64,000 nt of DNA, taken from positions 1-64,000 of the forward strand of contig NZ_JADF01000019.1 in NCBI RefSeq assembly GCF_000518245.1, read 5' to 3'. Shown one piece after another: positions 28,699-37,012 of this stretch. Under the pieces are notes generated by a model. It was not told where the DNA came from and searched no databases. It saw only the letters and a list, made by a program, of their open reading frames with translations. The first letter of the stretch is position 1, and the number at the start of each line of letters is the position of its first letter. Origin of the DNA: Brachyspira alvinipulli ATCC 51933 (GTDB lineage Bacteria; Spirochaetota; Brachyspiria; Brachyspirales; Brachyspiraceae). Made by a program: the position numbers and the translations under genes.

Positions 28699-29682
28699 AT
28701 GATATTAAATGAAGAATTAAAACAGAAAATATTAAATCATTTTAAAAATCAAAAAATAGCTGTCTTATATGGCGGAACAAATGAAGAGAGAGAAGTATCT
28801 ATTAGAAGCGGAAAAAATGTTTTTAAAGCATTAACAAGTTTCGATGAGCTTAAAGATAATTGTATTTTAATAGATGTTCAGGATTATTTTGAATTGGTGA
28901 ATATCTTAAAAAAAGAAAAGATAAAATACTGCTATAATATACTTCATGGAACTTTTGGAGAAGACGGAGCTATACAGGGACTTTTGGAAACACTTAATAT
29001 AAAATATACTGGAGAGAATATTTTAGTAAGTGCCGTTTGTATGAATAAGGTTTATACTAAAAGAATATGGAAATCTTCAAATGTATCAACATCTGATTTT
29101 TTCCTTCTTGAAAATGTAAGCTCTGTTAATGATGACGGTATTAAAGCTGATAATAAAGTATTTAATTTCCCTATAATATTAAAACCAATATCAAGCGGAT
29201 CTAGTGTAGGAGTATCACTAATAAAAAGTAAAAATGAATTTGAAAGTATAGTTGATAAATTAGATAATGTAAGCAATTATTTTATAGAGCCTTATATAAA
29301 GGGTAAAGAAATAACTATAGGATTAGTTAAAGAATGTGATGATATTTATGTATTTCCTATATTGGGTATAAATTCAAAAAATGAAATATATGATTATGAT
29401 GCAAAATATACCCCTGGAAAAACAGAACTAGAAATGCCTGCTAAAATATCAAAAGAAATAGAAAATAAAGTTATAGAAACTGCTAAAAAAGCATATACAG
29501 TATTAGGCTGCACAGGTCTTTGCAGAATAGATGCAATCATAGGTGAAAACAATGAAGTTTATCTAATGGAAGTTAATACTCAAAGCGGTATGACTGACAC
29601 TTCAGATATACCTGCTATGGCCAAATATAAAGGGATGGGATTTGAAGACATTGCTTTATATGTTTTAGGACTGCTTCAATAA
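28699..29682 (+). CDS. ddl: D-alanine--D-alanine ligase
   Basis: 327 residues, ATP-grasp fold. IAVLYGGTNEEREVSIRSG near the N-terminus, ILHGTFGEDGAIQGLLE (about 90-106), KPISSGSSVGVSLI (about 165-178), the phosphate-binding region IEPYIKGKEITIG and the C-terminal metal-binding segment LMEVNTQSGMTDTSDIPAMA, where the usual N-x-x-P-G-[ML]-T becomes N-T-Q-S-G-M-T. It makes the D-Ala-D-Ala dipeptide for peptidoglycan. Own terminator follows. The Pro-to-Ser change in the last motif is worth noting but need not abolish activity. Confidence 0.93.
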   Translation: MILNEELKQKILNHFKNQKIAVLYGGTNEEREVSIRSGKNVFKALTSFDELKDNCILIDVQDYFELVNILKKEKIKYCYNILHGTFGEDGAIQGLLETLNIKYTGENILVSAVCMNKVYTKRIWKSSNVSTSDFFLLENVSSVNDDGIKADNKVFNFPIILKPISSGSSVGVSLIKSKNEFESIVDKLDNVSNYFIEPYIKGKEITIGLVKECDDIYVFPILGINSKNEIYDYDAKYTPGKTELEMPAKISKEIENKVIETAKKAYTVLGCTGLCRIDAIIGENNEVYLMEVNTQSGMTDTSDIPAMAKYKGMGFEDIALYVLGLLQ

Positions 29683-29690
29683 AAATTAAA

Positions 29691-29722
29691 AATCCTCCAA
29701 ATAAAATTATATTTGGAGGATT
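29691..29722. terminator. Bidirectional terminator between ddl and the DinB-like gene
   Basis: AATCCTCCAAATA (29691-29703) and TATTTGGAGGATT (29710-29722) form a perfect 13-bp stem with a six-base loop. Confidence 0.85.
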
Positions 29723-29734
29723 ATATTATAGAAA

Positions 29735-30559
29735 TCAAATAATTGTCAATAAATTAGAATAATCGTTACTGTATCCCATTTGATCTAAAAGTACAGAAAT
29801 CTCGCCTCTATGATGCGTATTATGATTAAGCTCATGCATTATTAAATGATATCTTGATTTTTTCACTTCTAAATTAGGAACTGAAACTTTTCCTGTTATA
29901 TTAAAATCATCTATAGAATTAACTATAGCTATTATAACATCATCAAGTTTCATTCTTACATCTATTAAAGTTTGGAAATCTTTTTCTATATCTTTATTGA
30001 AAGTAAAATCATCATTCAAATAAGTTAATAACTCTTCATTTGCAATAGTTTTTTTGTTTGAATATTTTCTATATACACTAAAGAAATACATATCACATTG
30101 AATAATATGAACAAATATTCCATATATAGATTTAAAATGAGCTCCTGTATCTTTCTTCAAATCATCCTCTTTAACTTTCTTTAAAATTTCAATAAGATTT
30201 GCATTGGCAGTTTTATTATATAAAGCCATCATATTCATAATTTTTTTTGCTGTTTTATCTATAGGCTTTTTGTTTTCAACAGCTTTTTTGCTTGCAGCTA
30301 TCTTTTTATTTACACCTTTTTCTACACTTTCTTTTTTAGCATTTATAAGATTAGTTTTCATTTGCTTAACTTTATCTGTAATATTTTTCTTCTCTTCCTG
30401 AAGTTTCTTTAATTGCTTAGTCTTTAACTCCTTAACATTTTTTTTCAAATCTTTTGTTATGCTTGCCTTTATTTTTTCTATGTCCTTAATTTTTTTATCT
30501 AATTTCTTAGATTCCATTTCTATTTTTTTAGTTAATTCTTTTACTTTAGATTCTATCAT
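29735..30559 (-). CDS. DinB-like domain with a lysine-rich coiled-coil N-terminus
   Basis: 274 residues. Residues 1-100 are a highly charged, Lys-rich coiled coil. Residues about 108-274 form a DinB/YfiT-like four-helix domain: MMALYNKTANANLIEIL at the start, SIYGIFVHIIQCDMYFF with one metal His, and MHELNHNTHHRGEISVLLDQMGY with the C-terminal His pair. DinB proteins are metal-dependent and often act as thiol transferases; substrates are unknown here. The N-terminal extension is not part of the usual family (about 150-170 residues) and could bind nucleic acid or a partner. Single gene facing ddl. Confidence 0.75.
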   Translation of the reverse strand: MIESKVKELTKKIEMESKKLDKKIKDIEKIKASITKDLKKNVKELKTKQLKKLQEEKKNITDKVKQMKTNLINAKKESVEKGVNKKIAASKKAVENKKPIDKTAKKIMNMMALYNKTANANLIEILKKVKEDDLKKDTGAHFKSIYGIFVHIIQCDMYFFSVYRKYSNKKTIANEELLTYLNDDFTFNKDIEKDFQTLIDVRMKLDDVIIAIVNSIDDFNITGKVSVPNLEVKKSRYHLIMHELNHNTHHRGEISVLLDQMGYSNDYSNLLTII

Positions 30560-30635
30560 AATAATAACCCTTAATTTTTATTTTTATATATTATAATATT
30601 TTATTTTGATAATTCAATATTCTAGTAAAAATATT

Positions 30636-31163
30636 TTATTTAAAAATATGATTTCTATAGCAAAAAATCAAACATTCTAAATTAAATGAAAAAGGAAATA
30701 TTTTTAATATTCTAATAACTTCTTTTAATGTTTCTCCTGAAGCATAAACATCATCTATCAAAAGTACATTTTTATTTATTAAATTATCCTTTTCTATTAT
30801 TTCAAATGCATCTTTTATGTTCTCATTTCTTTCTTTTAAAGTATTTAAAAATTTTTGTTCTTTTATATCCTTTTTTATTTTTATGCAGTCTAGCTTCAAT
30901 ATATTAAATTCATTAAAAAAATAATCAGCAAAAAAATTCATAATACCGTTATTTTTATTAGAAGGTATATAAATTACAATATCAAATTTATTATTACTGT
31001 TAATATAATGTTTTATATTTTCTATTATTTTAACTGGAAAATCAATATTTTTGCTTTTAAAAGCCCTAAGCTCATCTCCAAGTTCTTTATCTAAATCTCC
31101 AAGTGCAGTTACTTTTGTATTATCAACATAAAAAACTTTATACGGATTAAAAATATCATTCAT
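30636..31163 (-). CDS. ComF-like phosphoribosyltransferase
   Basis: 175 residues ending in the PRPP-binding signature VLLIDDVYASGETLKEVI (about 133-150) and a short C-terminal strand. The N-terminal zinc-ribbon cysteines of full ComF proteins are absent, so this is a short version. ComF proteins link to DNA uptake in some bacteria, but many homologues are unassigned. It overlaps the upstream membrane-protein gene by eight bases (ATGAATGA) without its own ribosome site, so it is translationally coupled to it. Confidence 0.75.
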   Translation of the reverse strand: MNDIFNPYKVFYVDNTKVTALGDLDKELGDELRAFKSKNIDFPVKIIENIKHYINSNNKFDIVIYIPSNKNNGIMNFFADYFFNEFNILKLDCIKIKKDIKEQKFLNTLKERNENIKDAFEIIEKDNLINKNVLLIDDVYASGETLKEVIRILKIFPFSFNLECLIFCYRNHIFK

Positions 31164-31650
31164 TATTTTTTAATATAAGATATGTAATACTTGAAAATAA
31201 AACATTTACTATTATGCCTTTATAGCTATTTATGACACCATTAAACCAATCATTAATACTTACATCAAAAATAAAAGTTAATACAAAAGATGATAATCTT
31301 GCTGATATAAAAGCCAATAATGCAATTAAAACAAATGATATATTTTTATTTCTTAATAGTACCACAATAGAAGAAAATACAATACCTTCCAATATCAAAA
31401 AATACAAAGTTGGAGGCATTGGCATATTAGTAATAAAATAATTCATCAATGGGGAAATTATAGAAAGTATTATTAAAAACAAAGGATTTAGTATATATGC
31501 CCCTATAGATAAAGTAAAAAATATAGGCAGAAATTCATTTCCTTTTAATCCTAAAGAATGTGTTAAAATAGGACATGCTAAACTTAATGCACTAAGAATA
31601 AATAAAATAAATATATTAATATTTGATTTTCTTAATGATAAACTTGTCAT
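31156..31650 (-). CDS. Membrane protein resembling an ECF transporter S component
   Basis: 164 residues from the ATG at 31650 (MTSLSLRKSN); a longer TTG-started form to 31728 is less likely. Five or six membrane segments. LGLKGNEFLPIFFTLSIGAYILNPLF and NMPMPPTLYFLILEGIVF follow the pattern of ECF-type substrate-binding S components (vitamin or precursor uptake), where a 'G.P.LPxM..E' segment is conserved. No ECF ATPase or T component is next to it; solitary S components sharing a common energy module are known. Substrate not predictable. Confidence 0.6.
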   Translation of the reverse strand: MTSLSLRKSNINIFILFILSALSLACPILTHSLGLKGNEFLPIFFTLSIGAYILNPLFLIILSIISPLMNYFITNMPMPPTLYFLILEGIVFSSIVVLLRNKNISFVLIALLAFISARLSSFVLTFIFDVSINDWFNGVINSYKGIIVNVLFSSITYLILKNNE

Positions 31651-31751
31651 ATTAATAATCCAGATATTATTTTGATATATTATACTTAAAATACAATTTT
31701 TTTCAAATTTAATCTGCCAAAAAATCAAATATAAAGCTACCCTAGCATATA

Positions 31752-32091
31752 TGTTGATAATTTGTTAATAATAAATAAAAAATTATTAACATTATAAACA
31801 AATTTGAAATTAAGAAAAATTATAAATTCTATTATTAAATTCTTTATTTTAAACAAATACTCAAACTGTTAATATAAAAAAAGTTATCAACAATATATTA
31901 TTAATAAAATTCTATTTTCTTCTTATATGCAAAAACTTATCAACATATAAACAGTTTAATAATAATAAAAAATATATTTAAAAAATTTAATATATAATAT
32001 TATTATACTAAGACAAATTATACATACTTCAAAATTTAAATTTATCTTATGAAATATTATATGAATTCAATTAATTTAACTATGTTGATAA
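31752..32091. other. Cluster of four DnaA-box-like sites (possible oriC)
   Basis: In the 520-base gene-free gap 31729-32252, four exact TTATCAACA nonamers occur: 31884-31892 and 31937-31945 on the plus strand, 31752-31760 and 32083-32091 on the minus strand. They differ by one base from the general DnaA box TTATCCACA. The sequence between is extremely AT-rich. Genes point away on both sides. Two parS-like sites lie 3.2-3.7 kb away. dnaA and dnaN are not in the window. Confidence 0.55.
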
Positions 32092-32252
32092 CTTGTTCAT
32101 AATGTTAATAATTTTAAATATAAAATACTGTATAAATTCATAATAAAAATTCTTTTTATAAATTTAAACATTAAATTCAAATTTTGAATTTAATATTTAA
32201 ATACATAATTAGCTTTTTTAATTATTTCATGTTATAATTTAAAAAATATATT

Positions 32253-33017
32253 ATGTTTATTTATATTAAGGCTATGAAACAAAGTTTTTATATTAATGAT
32301 AAATTAAAAGATTTGATATCTAATCTTATATATGAAATACAAAATTATAATTGTGTAATATCAAAATATATGAACTTGGAAAAATATGATGAAGAATATA
32401 AAAATATAGTAATGAGGCAGTCTTTTTTTATAGATAGAACTATGGAAGCATTAAACGATTTTAATGATATTAATTCTAAATCTTTTGAGCTTAATATGAA
32501 CTTTGAAAATGTTGATAATATAATAAATAATGTTATTGATAATTTTTCTGATATATTTAAATCTAAAAGAGTCAAATTTACTATAGATAACAACATAAAT
32601 AAAGATTGTACTGTTCTTATGGATAGGAATAAATTAATAAGCAGTTTATTTAATATACTAACTTTTATATATAACATAATAAAAGTTAATAGCAATATTA
32701 GTATATTATGTAATTTTTTACATTATGATAATGAAGATTTTTTAATTATGAATGACAATGAATGCAGCAATGGATCAGATTGTGTAAAAAAATATATTGA
32801 TATATCAATAATATTTGAATGCGACAGCATACCTAAAGAAATAAAGAGAAAATTTTTTAAAACACCTTTAATATCTTATGAAAACAGCACTTTTAATAAT
32901 TTATATTTGTATACTGCTTATAATATTATAAAAATGCATTCAGGAAATATTTGGTTTGAGGTTTTGGATAATAAAGAAAGGATTAATATAATTTTTCCAG
33001 CTAAGAATAAGTTATGA
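32253..33017 (+). CDS. Degenerate histidine-kinase-like protein
   Basis: 254 residues with the outline of a soluble sensor kinase. The segment LISNLIYEIQNYNCVI (22-37) aligns with the phosphoacceptor helix (SHELRTPL), but Tyr27 stands where the His should be. The ATPase half has the N-box outline DRNKLISSLFNILTFIYNII with the key second Asn replaced by Phe, IIFECDSIPKEIKRKFFKTP instead of DxGxGI, and ends NLYLYTAYNIIKMHSGNIW, like the G2 box region. It therefore lacks phosphorylation and ATP-binding residues. Its stop overlaps the start of the next gene, a membrane LuxR protein, so the two probably act together. The start could also be 32274. Confidence 0.65.
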   Translation: MFIYIKAMKQSFYINDKLKDLISNLIYEIQNYNCVISKYMNLEKYDEEYKNIVMRQSFFIDRTMEALNDFNDINSKSFELNMNFENVDNIINNVIDNFSDIFKSKRVKFTIDNNINKDCTVLMDRNKLISSLFNILTFIYNIIKVNSNISILCNFLHYDNEDFLIMNDNECSNGSDCVKKYIDISIIFECDSIPKEIKRKFFKTPLISYENSTFNNLYLYTAYNIIKMHSGNIWFEVLDNKERINIIFPAKNKL

Positions 33018-33943
33018 ATTATATATTAGTTTATGTGCTTTTATTTGGATATTTATTGGGATTTATGATAGGTTTTTCTGTCATACTTTATTCTATTATA
33101 TATTATATAATAGAAAGAGTGGCATGGCTTAAATATTATATAATATTCTTATTAAGTTTTGCTTTTCTTTTGCTTATAAGGGCTGTAAAACTTTTTAGTT
33201 TCCTTACTATACCATCCTTTATGTCTAATAATATATTTAATATATTGTATTTTTTTACCTTTAGTATAGCTATGTCTTTAATGCTTTATTTTATACCTGC
33301 ATTCTTATATAGATTTTTAAATTTGAAATGGAATTTCAGAGAAAATATTATATATATACTTTTGTCTGTTATACATTTTATTTTAGGAATATTAGGAATA
33401 TTAATTAAATTTGATATATATATTTTAAGCAGTGTTATATTTTATGCTTCGATTACATATCTATTTATAATAGGCTTTATAAATTATAAGAATATAAAAG
33501 ATAAGACTATAAAACTTATAGTAAAAATGCTTGGAATAATAACTATAATAATATATCCAATATTAATATACCAGTTAATTTTATATAGAAGAGAAGCTGC
33601 TGACATTGGCTCTATGGATATAACTTTGATTCTATTTTATATATGGTGGAATTTAGTTATGCTTGGATATTTATCTTGGTATTTCATAAATATAGTTAAG
33701 AATAAAAACATCTTTACTGAGACTGTTATTAATAATGATGAAAGAGAAAAGATTGAAGATAATATAGTTTTGACTAGAAGGGAGAAAGAAATACTTTCTT
33801 ATTTGCTTGATGGAAAAACTAATAAGGAAGTATCATTAATACTTGATATATCTTTGAATACAGTTAATAATCATGTTGCTAATATATACGAGAAATCAGG
33901 GGTAAAAAATAGGGTAGAGTTAGTTAATAAATTTTCTAAATAG
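33014..33943 (+). CDS. Membrane-bound LuxR-type transcription regulator
   Basis: 309 residues. About seven membrane helices fill residues 1-225, followed by a LuxR (GerE) helix-turn-helix at 248-305: LTRREKEILSYLLDGKTNKEVSLILDISLNTVNNHVANIYEKSGV. It is a one-component regulator with a membrane sensor. Coupled by a four-base overlap to the pseudokinase gene before it. No terminator is obvious, and 33944-34050 is non-coding. Target genes unknown. The membrane part may sense a lipophilic or quinone-like signal, as for other 7TM-LuxR proteins; that is speculation. Confidence 0.75.
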   Translation: MNYILVYVLLFGYLLGFMIGFSVILYSIIYYIIERVAWLKYYIIFLLSFAFLLLIRAVKLFSFLTIPSFMSNNIFNILYFFTFSIAMSLMLYFIPAFLYRFLNLKWNFRENIIYILLSVIHFILGILGILIKFDIYILSSVIFYASITYLFIIGFINYKNIKDKTIKLIVKMLGIITIIIYPILIYQLILYRREAADIGSMDITLILFYIWWNLVMLGYLSWYFINIVKNKNIFTETVINNDEREKIEDNIVLTRREKEILSYLLDGKTNKEVSLILDISLNTVNNHVANIYEKSGVKNRVELVNKFSK

Positions 33944-34050
33944 GCGAATTCAATTTTACTTGGTTATGATAACTTTAAAACAAAAAATAGTAAGCGAATA
34001 AATCCTTACTATTTTAAAATACAAATCTATTATAAAGACCTAAAATGATA

Positions 34051-34344
34051 TTAATCTAAAGGCATAGAATCTATAATAGAGTTAGCAAGAGAATTTAATA
34101 CTTCTTCTCTTAAAGCTCCATCTTTCATATATAATTCAAGTCTTTGTTTAGCTTCTGCTATTTTTTCTTCTCTAACATCAGGTGCTTCTTTAATGATATT
34201 AATAAGTCTTTCATTTTGCAAAGCTAATCTTGATTCGTTAGAAATTTCTATTCTATCAGAACCTGTTTTAGAAACTTTATCATTGTATTTTACATTTGAT
34301 TTTTGCTGTATATTTGATGTGCCGCCTATTTTATCAATTGTCAT
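34051..34344 (-). CDS. flgM: FlgM-like anti-sigma-28 factor
   Basis: 97 residues from the ATG at 34344 (AAGGAG seven bases upstream). Starts MTIDKIGG, then DRIEISNESR and LINIIKEAPDVREEKIAEAKQRLELYMKDG, ending LANSIIDSMPLD: the FlgM pattern (short start motif, disordered linker, helical sigma-binding C-terminus with PDVREEK). It would hold the flagellar sigma factor until hook completion. It overlaps the end of rsmI by 11 bases, so the two are co-transcribed. The upstream in-frame extension is ignored because it lies inside rsmI. Confidence 0.8.
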   Translation of the reverse strand: MTIDKIGGTSNIQQKSNVKYNDKVSKTGSDRIEISNESRLALQNERLINIIKEAPDVREEKIAEAKQRLELYMKDGALREEVLNSLANSIIDSMPLD

Positions 34345-35167
34345 AATCTGACTCCTTACATGAATTATTTTCGGCATTAGCTTCGCATACTTTAGATTTT
34401 CTATTATCAATAATGATGCAAAATTCACCTTTAGTAAGTATACTACCATCTGTAAAAAAATCAAGAATATTTTTAGCTTCAGACCTTATAATTTGCTCAA
34501 ATTGTTTAGTAAGTTCCCTTCCGATAACAATATCCGTTTTTTCTCCAAATATGTTAACAATATCTTCTATACAATCTTTTATTCTATAAACAGATTCATA
34601 AATTACTATAATACTCTTTTGATTTTTATATAAATCTTTAAGTTGATTTTTTCTCTTTCCTGATTTATTAGATAGAAATCCTACAAATAAAGTATTGCCT
34701 GAAAGACCGGATACAGAAAGCAAAGAAGTAAATGCGGATATTCCTCCTACAGGCACAATCTTTATATTATTTTCTATAGCTGTTTTTATAATGCTTACTC
34801 CAGGATCGCTTATACATGGAGTTCCAGCATCGCTTATAATAGCAGCAGATTTTCCATCTAAAATATTTTTGATATATTCATTTATTCTGTACTCAGATGA
34901 ATGACTATGATATGAAAACATTGTATTTTTTATATTATAAAAATTTAATAATTTCAAAGCAACCCTTGTATCTTCTGCTAATATAAAGTCTACATTTTTA
35001 AGTATTTTTAATGCCCTTATAGTTATGTCTTCTATGTTTCCTATAGGAGTGGCAACTACATATATTACACCATTTTCAACTTCATTTTTATTGTTATTAC
35101 TATCTATAATTTCTTCAATAAATTGGGAATCATTTTTTATATTTAAATCTTTATTATTCTTTTTTAT
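34334..35167 (-). CDS. rsmI: 16S rRNA 2'-O-ribose methyltransferase RsmI, unusual start codon
   Basis: About 277 residues. VIYVVATPIGNIEDITIRAL, ILAEDTRVALKLLNFY, SDAGTPCISDPGVSI, VGGISAFTSLLSVSG and FVGFLSNKSGKRK are all RsmI (tetrapyrrole methylase fold) motifs; it methylates C1402 of 16S rRNA. Within the conserved frame no ATG, GTG or TTG exists before the first motif. AAGGAG (35179-35174) sits six bases before an ATA (35167-35165) and three before an ATT. Hence either a rare start codon is used or the ATG has mutated to ATA. A start at the internal ATG 34957 would remove the SAM-binding region. C-terminal residues end in NNSCKESDYDN. Confidence 0.88.
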   Translation of the reverse strand: MKKNNKDLNIKNDSQFIEEIIDSNNNKNEVENGVIYVVATPIGNIEDITIRALKILKNVDFILAEDTRVALKLLNFYNIKNTMFSYHSHSSEYRINEYIKNILDGKSAAIISDAGTPCISDPGVSIIKTAIENNIKIVPVGGISAFTSLLSVSGLSGNTLFVGFLSNKSGKRKNQLKDLYKNQKSIIVIYESVYRIKDCIEDIVNIFGEKTDIVIGRELTKQFEQIIRSEAKNILDFFTDGSILTKGEFCIIIDNRKSKVCEANAENNSCKESDYDN

Positions 35168-35290
35168 AATGAACTCCTTAATTGTTTTTTTTATTATATA
35201 TTAAAGTTTTTATTAATACAACAAATATGTTATTAAAAAATAGATATATAAACGACATATATTTTTATAATATTAGGCCACTTATAAAAA

Positions 35291-35306
35291 GTTTTCACGT
35301 GAAACA
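35291..35306. promoter_or_regulatory. parS-like ParB binding site 1
   Basis: GTTTTCACGTGAAACA matches the general bacterial parS TGTTTCACGTGAAACA at 14 of 16 positions, including the whole TTTCACGTGAAA palindrome. It lies in the gene-free stretch 35168-35758, which shows no other feature. Confidence 0.7.
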
Positions 35307-35734
35307 TTTGAAAATAATATTTTATAGAAAATATCTTTTAGACATTAACAATATAGCTGTATTTTTGTAATCTATAAGCTATACTGTTATATTTACAGAT
35401 AAAATAACAAATAAGTTTAAAATTTTTAATTCTATAATTAATGATTATATACAAATTAAAATTATATAATATATTAAATATGATTTTTAATATAAATGCA
35501 TTGTATTAAAATATACTTGTGCAAAGATAAAAATTTTGAAGAAATATAAACTATGATATAAATAATATGATTATGTTTTTGTTACATTTAAACTGTTATA
35601 AAATACGTAATAAATGTTTATATATTTTTTTATTTTATAATTATTATTTTACTATATGCTAAATTTAATTTACATAGATTCTGTTTGTTGGTATATAAAT
35701 GTATTTTATTATAAAGTAGGTTTATATATAGCAA

Positions 35735-35750
35735 GTTTTCACGTGAAACA
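35735..35750. promoter_or_regulatory. parS-like ParB binding site 2
   Basis: An identical 16-mer, GTTTTCACGTGAAACA, 444 bases from the first copy and eight bases beyond the end of the radical SAM gene. Two identical copies so close together argue against chance. Confidence 0.7.
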
Positions 35751-35758
35751 TTTTTTAG

Positions 35759-36796
35759 TTAAAAATATCCAGGCATGTTGTATTCTCCTTGAGTACAATG
35801 CATGCATACATGTTTTTTATCTCCAATTAAAAAAATGTCTTTTCTAAAATCTGTCATTTTTTCATTAGTATATACATCAAAAATAGTATCATTTTGTATA
35901 TTTCCTAATATATACTGTTTATGACTTTCTATATCACTTCTTATTTCACAGCAAGGCGTATAATTGCCGTCATAATCTACTTGTATTCCTATAACCGGCA
36001 TAAAGCATTGCATAGTTCTTTTATTTAATTTTATATCTGTTATTGTTTCTCCTCTTGGAGTGGCGACATATTTAAAATTTTGTGCTTTATATATTATATT
36101 CATATTATAATATTTTATTTTTATATAATATTCATATTCTGATCTTTTTAAGATCTCATATTCTAATTTCAATTTGTTTAATAGCTTATCCATTCCGGGT
36201 TGTATTATATTGTCTATATCAAATTCAATATTTTTATCAACTGAATCATAATAATATGATATAATAATATTTTTTACATTTAAATTTCTAAGTAATTCCA
36301 AATATTCTATATTTAAATAATCTCCATTCGTAAATATTTGTACATTTGAATTAGGTATATATTCGTTAATTTGTTCTATTCTTTTTCTTAAAAGATCCAT
36401 ATCATAAAGAGGTTCATTATATCTGTGTAAATTTATCATTCCTGAATAGTTTATTTCTTTAAGTTCATTAATTACTTTTAAAAATAATTTTTCATCTAAT
36501 TGTATATTATTTGATCTTCTATCTACAATTGAATTAGGACAAAACCAACATTTTCTATTACAATATGATGATATTCCAATTTCAACTAAATAAACATTTT
36601 CTTTAAATAATCTTTTCTTAATATCATTATCATTTTGAACTGTTAATAACCTGGCTGTTTTATCTATTAAAGTTCTGCATTTTTGATTATAGTCTTTACC
36701 AAGTTCTGCAGATGCTGTATATTCTCTTATAAAATTTCTTATTTTTTTACTGGGAATCCACCAAACTATTTTATTAATTTTTTTAAAATCAGCCAT
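35759..36796 (-). CDS. Radical SAM/SPASM-type protein
   Basis: 345 residues. The radical SAM cluster motif CNRKCWFC is at about residues 78-85 and a SPASM-like C-terminal region carries Cys in CFMPVIGIQVDYDGNYTPCCE and HVCMHCTQGEYN. Such proteins in surface-polysaccharide regions may modify sugars or peptides. The N-terminus (KIVWWIPSKKIRNFIR) resembles the N-terminus of the fucosyltransferase-like protein at 41505 (KILWLIPFKKFRYFLR), so they may share a targeting or partner-binding segment. Stand-alone on the minus strand. Substrate unknown. Confidence 0.85.
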   Translation of the reverse strand: MADFKKINKIVWWIPSKKIRNFIREYTASAELGKDYNQKCRTLIDKTARLLTVQNDNDIKKRLFKENVYLVEIGISSYCNRKCWFCPNSIVDRRSNNIQLDEKLFLKVINELKEINYSGMINLHRYNEPLYDMDLLRKRIEQINEYIPNSNVQIFTNGDYLNIEYLELLRNLNVKNIIISYYYDSVDKNIEFDIDNIIQPGMDKLLNKLKLEYEILKRSEYEYYIKIKYYNMNIIYKAQNFKYVATPRGETITDIKLNKRTMQCFMPVIGIQVDYDGNYTPCCEIRSDIESHKQYILGNIQNDTIFDVYTNEKMTDFRKDIFLIGDKKHVCMHCTQGEYNMPGYF

Positions 36797-37012
36797 TTTT
36801 ATTTCCTTATTTATGTAATCTTTTCACTATTTGAATATTAAATATTTTTAGATATTATTTAAATTTTAACAAATTTTAAAATATATTGTTTTAAAGTATT
36901 GTAATTGAACATATGTTATAGCATTTTGTTATAATGTCAAGTGAAAATGAATTTTATATAAAATGATAAACATAATATTGTAAAATATAATAATTGGTAT
37001 AAAATACTTATT

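Noticed and set aside
35182-35370. A 62-codon open frame in the gap after rsmI
   Set aside because: It runs across a parS-like site, has no ribosome site and has the composition of random AT-rich sequence.
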